The notes beneath the pieces are model-generated. The model saw only the letters and a program-made list of their open reading frames with translations, did not search any database and was not told the DNA's origin. This document shows positions 57,781 through 64,000 of a stretch of DNA of 64,000 nucleotides, piece after piece. This stretch comes from Polynucleobacter necessarius. GTDB lineage: Bacteria > Pseudomonadota > Gammaproteobacteria > Burkholderiales > Burkholderiaceae. The stretch lies in assembly GCF_900096755.1 (NCBI RefSeq), contig NZ_LT615227.1, positions 584,457 through 648,456 of the forward strand. The letters run 5' to 3'. The position numbers and the translations under genes were made by a program. Every line of letters starts with the position of its first letter. Positions within the stretch are counted from its first letter, which is position 1.

Positions 57781-59460
57781 TTACTTGGCTGGCTTTTTTC
57801 CAAACGTATTGTTGATCTGCCACTGCTGTGCGATCGACAACAAGTTATTCACAACCCAGTACAAAACCAGACCAGCCGGAAAGAAGAAGAACATGATCGA
57901 GAAAACGATTGGCATGTACATCATCACCTTAGCCTGAATTGGATCTGGCGGCGTTGGATTAAGTTTGGCTTGTACAAACATAGATACGGCCATAACGACC
58001 GGCAAGATGTAATACGGATCTGGAACAGATAAGTCATGTATCCACAAAACCCAAGGTGCGCCGCGCATCTCAACCGATGACAATAACACCCAGTACAAAG
58101 AAATGAATACTGGAATCTGAATCACAACAGGCAAACACCCACCCAATGGGTTGATCTTCTCTTTGCGATACATCTCCATCATTGCTTGATTGAGTTTTTG
58201 TGGCTCACCCTTATATTGCTCTTTCATGGCAGCTAGGCGTGGCCGGACTTCCTTCATGCGAGCCATAGATTTATAACTAGCAGCAGACAAGGGGAAGAAA
58301 ACCAGCTTAATGAGGATCGTCAATAGAATGATTGACCAGCCCCAGTTACCCACATATGAGTGAATATTTTCTAGCAACCAGAAAATGGGTTTGGCCAAAA
58401 TGGTCAAGTAACCATAATCTTTCAACAATTCAAAACCTGGGGCAATAGTTTCCAGAACGCTCTCTTCTTGAGGTCCAACAAAGAGGCGTGCTTTTTCTAC
58501 CAAAGTAGCGCCAGGGGCAACAACACCAAGGGGTGTCTGCATTCCGATGTGGTACAGGCCGTTATCTATTTTTCCTGCATAAATATCGCGAGCAGATTTG
58601 TCGCCGGGAATCCAGGCGCTTGCGAAGTAGTGTTGAACCATAGCAATCCAAGCTGGATCGCCGGCCGCAACTTGCGTAGGAATCGTAATTTTGTTTTTAT
58701 CAATGGCCGTAAATTCGAGCTTGTTAAATTTCTCTTTTGCAGTATAGACGGCAGGGCCCGTAAAGGTGCTTGCTGAAAAAGCGCCGTCAAATGGGCCAAT
58801 TTTTTGTTCTTGCGTAGCATCGCGCACGATCTCTGTGTAGAGAACCAAAGGGCTTGCATTGGGTGAAGCCTGTGTAACGCGGTGACCAACATCAACAACA
58901 TAACTTCCCGGATTTAAAACAAATGTTTTTTCAAGCTTAACGCCATTACGTTCGCTAGCAAAAATCGCAAATGGCCTACCAGAACCATCTTTACCAGATT
59001 GAATTAGCTTGAAAGGCGAGGTGTGGTTTGGCAAATCATTGTTGCCCAATGAAATTAAGCCAGATCGCGCAAAGTATTTGTGGGTGGGGGTGTATTGAAA
59101 CAACTCAACCGGCTTTTTCTCAGGTGTAAGTTGCTTGAGCAATTTTGCGTCAATGACATTTGCGCCGCTTGCGCTGATCTCTAAAACCAGCACATCATTT
59201 TGTAGTGTGAATTTTTCGGCGCCCTCAATGGCACCACTATTAACAGCTGGGGTTGCAGCAACTACCGGTGACCCAGACAACTGGGTTGGTACATCAACCT
59301 TATTGTTTCCTACAGCCTTATCGGCTGTGGCTGGGGCGCTTACTTGCGCACCACCAAACAAAGATGGTTTGCCTTCATGAACCTGCCAATTGTTGTAGAG
59401 CATCAGACCCGACATCGAGAATACTGCCCAAAGAATTGTTTTTTTAAAGTCCATTTGCAT
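57781..59460 (-). CDS. yidC: Membrane protein insertase YidC
   Basis: The 559-residue insertase has an N-terminal membrane anchor (about 7-22), a large periplasmic beta domain, and five C-terminal helices starting at YLTILAKPIFWLLENIHSYVGNWG with INPLGGCLPVVIQIPVFISLYWVL and FFFFPAGLVLYWVVNNLLSIAQQW. It inserts proteins into the inner membrane alone or with Sec. The 9-bp gap to yidD implies co-transcription. Confidence 0.97.
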   Translation of the reverse strand: MQMDFKKTILWAVFSMSGLMLYNNWQVHEGKPSLFGGAQVSAPATADKAVGNNKVDVPTQLSGSPVVAATPAVNSGAIEGAEKFTLQNDVLVLEISASGANVIDAKLLKQLTPEKKPVELFQYTPTHKYFARSGLISLGNNDLPNHTSPFKLIQSGKDGSGRPFAIFASERNGVKLEKTFVLNPGSYVVDVGHRVTQASPNASPLVLYTEIVRDATQEQKIGPFDGAFSASTFTGPAVYTAKEKFNKLEFTAIDKNKITIPTQVAAGDPAWIAMVQHYFASAWIPGDKSARDIYAGKIDNGLYHIGMQTPLGVVAPGATLVEKARLFVGPQEESVLETIAPGFELLKDYGYLTILAKPIFWLLENIHSYVGNWGWSIILLTILIKLVFFPLSAASYKSMARMKEVRPRLAAMKEQYKGEPQKLNQAMMEMYRKEKINPLGGCLPVVIQIPVFISLYWVLLSSVEMRGAPWVLWIHDLSVPDPYYILPVVMAVSMFVQAKLNPTPPDPIQAKVMMYMPIVFSIMFFFFPAGLVLYWVVNNLLSIAQQWQINNTFGKKPAK

Positions 59461-59469
59461 TCACTTAAT

Positions 59470-59703
59470 TTAATGAGATGTTTGTTTTACTGCAGGGTCG
59501 TGACCGCCTCGTGACCATGGGTTACAGCGCAAAATGCGCCACACCATTAAGCCAAAACTCTTAACGAATCCGTAATGATTGAAGCAGTCGCAAGCGTATT
59601 GTGAGCAGCTAGGCACAAACTTGCATTGAGTACCAAAATAAGGGCTAAGGGAAAGTTGATAAATTCTTACCAACTTTACCGCCACATAATTTAGTGGGCG
59701 CAC
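59470..59703 (-). CDS. yidD: Membrane protein insertion factor YidD
   Basis: The 77-residue protein carries the DUF37 signature IYQLSLSPYFGTQCKFVPSCSQYACDCF and CNPWSRGGHDPA. It associates with the membrane via an amphipathic helix and assists YidC. It lies 1 bp downstream of rnpA, the classical arrangement. Confidence 0.95.
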   Translation of the reverse strand: MRPLNYVAVKLVRIYQLSLSPYFGTQCKFVPSCSQYACDCFNHYGFVKSFGLMVWRILRCNPWSRGGHDPAVKQTSH

Positions 59704-59704
59704 C

Positions 59705-60022
59705 TTAAATCAATCCTGATACTTGTGCGCGCAAGAGCGTCTTTTCTTTTTTTCTGAGTCTGCCACGGGTTTCGCGACCAATTGGTTTTTTAAGCTTCAC
59801 CACAACATCCTCTTTAAGGTTTGTGGATTGGGCTGCTCGAACCAGTTCGCGAATCATCCGCTTTAAGCGATTTCGGTCTACAGCTCTTTTGGCCAATTTC
59901 TTAGCTACCGCAATTCCTAGATCAGGCTTTTGACCGTCCTTGGTGGACGCAAAATACATACCCCAATACAAACTTGTCTTGGGGCGTATTTTTAATAATT
60001 CAGAAATCCTTGCGCTGTTCAA
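59705..60022 (-). CDS. rnpA: Ribonuclease P protein component
   Basis: This 105-residue basic protein supports tRNA 5' processing by RNase P RNA. The family motif AVDRNRLKRMIRELVR (RNR motif) is present at about 48-63. Start TTG at 60022; no ATG is available, as is common for rnpA. The 7-bp gap to rpmH gives a compact operon. Confidence 0.93.
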   Translation of the reverse strand: MNSARISELLKIRPKTSLYWGMYFASTKDGQKPDLGIAVAKKLAKRAVDRNRLKRMIRELVRAAQSTNLKEDVVVKLKKPIGRETRGRLRKKEKTLLRAQVSGLI

Positions 60023-60029
60023 CGATTAA

Positions 60030-60164
60030 TTAAACAGCTAAACGTTTGCGGCCTTTTGCACGGCGAGCATTTAATACTGCGCGTCCGCTTTTGGTTTTCA
60101 TGCGAATGCGAAAGCCGTGGGTACGTTTACGACGTGTTACTGAGGGTTGGTATGTTCTTTTCAT
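60030..60164 (-). CDS. rpmH: Ribosomal protein L34
   Basis: The 44-residue product [19 protein letters not shown]... ends [10 protein letters not shown], the full L34 pattern. ATG at 60164, TAA at 60030-60032. First gene of the leftward rpmH-rnpA-yidD-yidC-mnmE operon, divergent from dnaA across the origin region. Confidence 0.98.
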
Positions 60165-60236
60165 GATAGATCCCGGGAAAACCAAATATTTTCCTTGTTG
60201 CAGAGCAAAAGGTCAATCTATCTTGGTGAATATGTA

Positions 60237-60351
60237 GGTGTTTTTCTCTATTTTTAGGTGGTTTTTATCTAAATCGTTAATTTAAATAGAGATTTTTTCT
60301 TTATTCACAAGTTATCCACAGCTTTTACACGTTTTTCTAGCTTGTGGATAA
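60237..60351. other. Probable oriC segment 1 (rpmH-dnaA intergenic)
   Basis: Two exact DnaA boxes TTATCCACA (60312-60320 plus strand, 60343-60351 minus strand) and one variant TTATTCACA (60301-60309). To their left (60237-60300) is a stretch very rich in A/T that could unwind. The location beside dnaA is standard for oriC and for dnaA autoregulation. The leading dnaA codon region overlaps the last box. Confidence 0.75.
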
Positions 60352-60391
60352 CTTTGGGCTATCGCTACAATGCAATGGATCCTCCAAAAAT

Positions 60392-61831
60392 ATGAGCAAC
60401 CTACACAATCCCCCCACCTTGAATTCAATCAGCCCACTGGGTTTTTGGGATGATGCTATTGGCATTTTATCCCGCGAGCTGTCGCCCCAACAGTTTAAAA
60501 CATGGATTCAACCATTAACCCTATTGTCGCAAGAGGATTGTGAATACTCACTAACAATTGGCGCTCCCAATAGATTTAAATTGGATTGGATCAAAAAAAC
60601 ATTTGCCGACCGTTTTCAAGAATTGGCAGCGCAGCACTTTGGCCGCCCCATTAATGTCAATTTTGCATTGGCCCCGGAGGGTGCTCCAGCAACCCAAAAC
60701 ACAGGCTCAACTCCAATCCCAGAGGCTGCGATGGCGATGCTGCAACCCTCGACAAGCCCCGAGCCAGACACAACGACATCTCTAGAAGAGGGTGCTTTTG
60801 AGATTGGGGATCACTCAAAACTTAACCCAAACCTTACTTTTGAAACTTTTGTGACTGGTAAAGCAAACCAACTGGCAAGGGCGACATCTATTCAGGTGGC
60901 ACACAACCCGGGCACCTCATATAACCCAATGTTTTTGTATGGCGGCGTGGGTCTGGGTAAAACCCACTTAATACATGCAATTGGAAACCATCTTTTAAAG
61001 GAAAAGCCCAACGCACGAATTCGCTACATTCATGCTGAACAGTACGTTTCTGATGTGGTGCGCGCTTATCAACAAAAGGCTTTTGATCGATTTAAGCGCT
61101 ATTACCACTCGCTTGATTTGTTACTAATTGACGATATTCAGTTCTTTAGCGGCAAATCACGAACTCAAGAGGAGTTCTTTTACGCATTCGAGGCGCTCCT
61201 TAGCAATAAGTCCCAAGTCATCATTACTAGCGACACCTATCCCAAAGAGATGGCGGGGATTGACGACCGCCTCATCTCGCGATTTGACTCTGGGCTAACC
61301 GTGGCAATTGAGCCACCGGAGCTAGAAATGCGCGTTGCCATCTTAATGAAGAAGGCGATTAGCGAAGGCATCCCCATGAGTGAGGATGTGGCTTTCTTTG
61401 TTGCCAAACACCTTCGCTCTAACGTGCGCGAGCTTGAAGGCGCATTACGCAAGATCCTTGCCTTTGTTCGCTTCCACGGCCGTGAGGTCACTATTGATGT
61501 GGCCAGGACAGCCTTAAAAGACCTGCTTTCAATCCAAAATCGACAAATTTCCGTGGAAAACATCCAAAAGTCGGTGGCAGACTTTTACAGCATTAAGGTT
61601 GCTGATATGTACTCCAAAAAGAGGCCTGCCAATATCACTAGACCACGTCAGATTGCTATGTTTATGGCCAAAGAGCTGACACAAAAAAGCCTTCCCGAGA
61701 TTGGTGAATTATTTGGTGGCAGGGACCACACAACCGTTTTGCATGCTGTTCGCAAGATAGCGGATGAAAGGGCTCACGATAGTCAGTTAAATCACGAAAT
61801 TCATGTGATTGAGCAAACCTTAAAGGCTTAA
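60392..61831 (+). CDS. dnaA: Chromosomal replication initiator DnaA
   Basis: This 479-residue initiator has domain I at about 11-80 ([25 protein letters not shown]), a variable domain II linker, the AAA+ domain with Walker [11 protein letters not shown] and Walker [11 protein letters not shown], and C-terminal domain IV with the box-binding signature [15 protein letters not shown]. It binds DnaA boxes and melts oriC. First of the rightward dnaA-dnaN-gyrB operon; intact. Confidence 0.98.
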   Translation: MSNLHNPPTLNSISPLGFWDDAIGILSRELSPQQFKTWIQPLTLLSQEDCEYSLTIGAPNRFKLDWIKKTFADRFQELAAQHFGRPINVNFALAPEGAPATQNTGSTPIPEAAMAMLQPSTSPEPDTTTSLEEGAFEIGDHSKLNPNLTFETFVTGKANQLARATSIQVAHNPGTSYNPMFLYGGVGLGKTHLIHAIGNHLLKEKPNARIRYIHAEQYVSDVVRAYQQKAFDRFKRYYHSLDLLLIDDIQFFSGKSRTQEEFFYAFEALLSNKSQVIITSDTYPKEMAGIDDRLISRFDSGLTVAIEPPELEMRVAILMKKAISEGIPMSEDVAFFVAKHLRSNVRELEGALRKILAFVRFHGREVTIDVARTALKDLLSIQNRQISVENIQKSVADFYSIKVADMYSKKRPANITRPRQIAMFMAKELTQKSLPEIGELFGGRDHTTVLHAVRKIADERAHDSQLNHEIHVIEQTLKA

Positions 61832-61879
61832 ATTTTCCCTGTGAATAAGCCTAGGGATAAGTTTGGGGATTAGATGTGG
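60392..61879 (+). other. Start choice note for dnaA and its 3' flank
   Basis: The frame is open from GTG 60344, inside the DnaA box, but ATG at 60392 ([19 protein letters not shown]) is the better start because the family begins with this short lead before [22 protein letters not shown]. The span shown also covers the stop at 61831 and the first DnaA boxes of the dnaA-dnaN gap. Confidence 0.4.
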
Positions 61880-62026
61880 ATAAATTGTGGAAAGATCCAG
61901 CTTCATGCAAAAATAGGAGATTGATAAAAAGTTATCCCCTTTTTATGCAGCGTTTATACAAAAGTTTTCCACAGGTTTTTTTGGTTTTAATGTGTTGTTT
62001 TTGATGGGGTTTTTGACTTATCCACC
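61840..62026. other. Probable oriC segment 2 (dnaA-dnaN intergenic DnaA boxes)
   Basis: In 250 bp between dnaA and dnaN are TGTGAATAA (61840-61848), exact TGTGGATAA (61875-61883), TTTTCCACA (61965-61973) and TTATCCACC (62018-62026), plus TTATCCCC at 61932. Some match the R1 consensus exactly, others with one or two changes. A bipartite origin flanking dnaA, or a dnaN regulatory region, are both possible. Confidence 0.65.
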
Positions 62027-62082
62027 GAAATAGAGAGCCCTATTACTATTACTACTAAGATACATACAAGGGTTTAAAAGCA

Positions 62083-63198
62083 ATGCAACTAGTTAATACT
62101 TCGCGCGATAACTTACTAAAACCGCTTCAGGTTGTTAGTGGCATTGTTGAACGTAGACACACATTGCCAATTTTGGCAAACCTACTCTTTAAGAAAAATA
62201 GAGAAAAGGTTTCTTTTGTCTCTACCGATATCGAGATTCAAATTACAACGAACGCAAATTTCGGCGTTGGTTCTGAAGATGTAACCACTACCGTTGCAGC
62301 AAGAAAGTTGTTGGATATTTTGCGTGCACTCCCTGAGGGGCCGGTGGCTTTAAATCTTAAGGACAATCGTATGGTTGTTCAAAGCGGTAAGAGTCGTTTC
62401 TCATTACAGACCTTATCGGCTACTGAATTTCCAATCATGCAAACAGTGGGTGAAGTGACTGCAGCTTGGAAGATGACGCAAAAGAATTTCCGTCAGCTAA
62501 TCAGCCAGGTACATTTTTCAATGGCACAACAAGACATTCGTTACTACTTAAACGGGATGTTGTTGGTGATTGAAGGTAAAGAGGTTGTTGCCGTTGCGAC
62601 CGATGGCCATCGCTTGGCTTATTCTCAGGTTGAGTTGGCTGAAGCACCTTCTGGGTCTGGTCAAAAGCAAGAAATTATTATTCCTCGCAAAACCATTCTT
62701 GAGTTACAGCATCTCTTAGAGGATTCAGATGAGTTGTTGGAAGCACGCTTAACTGCGAAACAGGCAAAATTTGCTTTTGGCGACATTGAACTGATTTCCA
62801 AATTGGTTGAGGGTAAATTCCCGGATTTTCAAAGAGTGATTCCAAAAGGCCATAAAAATTCATTGGTTGTTGGTCGCGATGAACTTCAGGCCGCACTCCA
62901 ACGCGCTGCAATTCTGACCACAGATAAATTTAAAGGTGTGCGCTTCTCTTTATCTCCAAATCGCATCACCATTCAATCTACCAATGCGGAGCAAGAAGAA
63001 GCGCAAGAAGAGATTGAAACCGAGTATGGTGGTGATGCGGTTGAGATTGGATTTAACGTAAGTTATTTATTAGATGTTTTATCAAGCCTAAAGACTGAGA
63101 AGATTCAAATTAGCTTAGGTGATGCAAACAGCAGTGCTGTAATTACTCTGCCTGGCTCAGAGAACTTTAAGTATGTTGTGATGCCAATGCGTATTTAA
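62083..63198 (+). CDS. dnaN: DNA polymerase III beta sliding clamp
   Basis: The 371-residue protein forms a dimeric ring that tethers Pol III to DNA. Three repeated clamp domains; RRHTLPILANLLF at the start, GMLLVIEGKEVVAVATDGHRLAYS in the middle and the C-terminal YVVMPMRI (M-P-M-R) for partner binding. It lies 250 bp after dnaA and 11 bp before gyrB. Intact. Confidence 0.98.
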   Translation: MQLVNTSRDNLLKPLQVVSGIVERRHTLPILANLLFKKNREKVSFVSTDIEIQITTNANFGVGSEDVTTTVAARKLLDILRALPEGPVALNLKDNRMVVQSGKSRFSLQTLSATEFPIMQTVGEVTAAWKMTQKNFRQLISQVHFSMAQQDIRYYLNGMLLVIEGKEVVAVATDGHRLAYSQVELAEAPSGSGQKQEIIIPRKTILELQHLLEDSDELLEARLTAKQAKFAFGDIELISKLVEGKFPDFQRVIPKGHKNSLVVGRDELQAALQRAAILTTDKFKGVRFSLSPNRITIQSTNAEQEEAQEEIETEYGGDAVEIGFNVSYLLDVLSSLKTEKIQISLGDANSSAVITLPGSENFKYVVMPMRI

Positions 63199-63209
63199 TT
63201 TAGAAAAAA

Positions 63210-64000
63210 ATGACTGAAGAAAAAAAACTAGTAGAGCAGTACGGCGCTGCATCGATTCAAATCTTAGAGGGTCTTGAGGCTGTTCGTAAACGCCCTGGAA
63301 TGTACATTGGAGACATCTCCGATGGAACAGGTCTACATCACCTTGTTTTTGAGGTTTTAGATAACTCTATTGACGAGGCATTGGCCGGCTATTGTTCTGA
63401 GATTACGGTGGTTATTCAAACTGATAACTCTATTTCCATTGTCGATAACGGTCGTGGTGTCCCAACCGGTATTAAATACGATGATAAGCACGAGCCAAAA
63501 AGAAGTGCTGCTGAAATCGTAATGACTGAGCTTCATGCTGGCGGTAAGTTCGACCAGAATAGCTACAAAGTTTCTGGTGGTCTTCATGGTGTGGGTGTTA
63601 GTTGTGTAAATGCACTATCTAAATGGTTAAAGCTAACCATTCGTCGCGATGGTAAAGCTCATTACATGGAGTTTGCTCGCGGGGTTATACAGAATCGCAA
63701 TGTAGTTGATGAGAATGGTGTTTCGGTTTCCCTGATTACCGTTACTGGTGACACTGAGTTGTCAGGTACCGAGGTCCACTTTTTAGCTGATGAAGAAATC
63801 TTTGGAAACGTAGAGTTTCATTATGAGATTTTAGTTAAGCGCATTCGCGAACTATCTTTCTTAAATAATGGCGTACACATCAAGTTAATTGATCAGCGCA
63901 CAGGCCAAGAGGAAGATTTTGCTTTCTCTGGTGGTGTTAAAGGATTTGTTGAGTACATCAACCAAACTAAAAATGTCTTACATCCAAATATTTTTTACGC
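63210..64000 (+). CDS. gyrB: DNA gyrase subunit B, N-terminal part (3' end outside window)
   Basis: From ATG 63210 an open frame of 263 codons reaches the window edge. It carries the GHKL ATPase motifs: [14 protein letters not shown] (catalytic Glu), [10 protein letters not shown], and [21 protein letters not shown] (ATP lid). It introduces negative supercoils with GyrA. The gene follows dnaN by 11 bp; recF, often between them, is absent as in other Burkholderiaceae. Confidence 0.97.
   Translation, partial: MTEEKKLVEQYGAASIQILEGLEAVRKRPGMYIGDISDGTGLHHLVFEVLDNSIDEALAGYCSEITVVIQTDNSISIVDNGRGVPTGIKYDDKHEPKRSAAEIVMTELHAGGKFDQNSYKVSGGLHGVGVSCVNALSKWLKLTIRRDGKAHYMEFARGVIQNRNVVDENGVSVSLITVTGDTELSGTEVHFLADEEIFGNVEFHYEILVKRIRELSFLNNGVHIKLIDQRTGQEEDFAFSGGVKGFVEYINQTKNVLHPNIFY

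Overview
The window is a chromosomal segment of a betaproteobacterium of the Burkholderiaceae, most probably Polynucleobacter. The reasons are gene order (gatCAB / mreBCD-mrdA-rodA, argB-slmA-metX-metW, rsmB-DUF4390-ntrY-ntrX, rpmH-rnpA-yidD-yidC-mnmE next to dnaA-dnaN-gyrB), protein character and moderate GC content. It contains the replication-origin region near its right end. At least a dozen accessory genes are broken by nonsense codons, frameshifts or deletions while core genes are intact. That pattern fits a genome under reductive evolution, such as the Euplotes endosymbiont P. necessarius. The species name is an inference; no search was run.

Layout. 1-9.9 kb: a partial lytic transglycosylase, folate and methyl-cycle genes (ygfA, metF, ahcY behind an SAH riboswitch, metK), two lipid A acyltransferases (the second frameshifted), dapF, pyrE and xth. 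9.9-15 kb: a leftward group with an AmpG-like permease, metW, metX, slmA, argB and a one-cysteine dksA. 15-17.9 kb: a broken COG0523 zinc GTPase, xerC and a broken DUF484 gene. 17.9-27.2 kb: gatCAB leftward, the mreBCD-mrdA-rodA cell-shape operon rightward, and an HU gene. 27.2-34.3 kb: DUF167, carbonic anhydrase, a broken third acyltransferase, a broken phosphoesterase, a kinase-USP fusion, a pseudouridine synthase, and prfC with no standard start codon.

34.3-42.3 kb is the accessory, decaying part: small membrane proteins and lipoproteins, an EamA transporter and a MOSC protein with in-frame stops, a tail-to-tail deletion fusing a phosphatase to a TauE permease, and a MAPEG protein, dehalogenase and tautomerase. 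It ends with an SHP-DHC-cytochrome b operon lying between tRNA-Phe and a degraded copy of that tRNA's 3' end and terminator. 42.4-49.7 kb: ntrXY, DUF4390, rsmB, htpX, fmt and def in a dense leftward run. 49.7-54.4 kb: remnant dprA, topB and a broken MnmC-like oxidoreductase. 54.4-64 kb: pckG, mnmE, yidC, yidD, rnpA and rpmH leftward; DnaA-box clusters; then dnaA, dnaN and a partial gyrB rightward.

Together the genes form a coherent S-adenosylmethionine cycle (metK, ahcY, metF, metX/metW, ygfA), a cell-wall elongation module, and the origin-linked replication, translation and membrane-insertion set. No insertion sequences, CRISPR arrays, prophage genes or rRNAs were seen.
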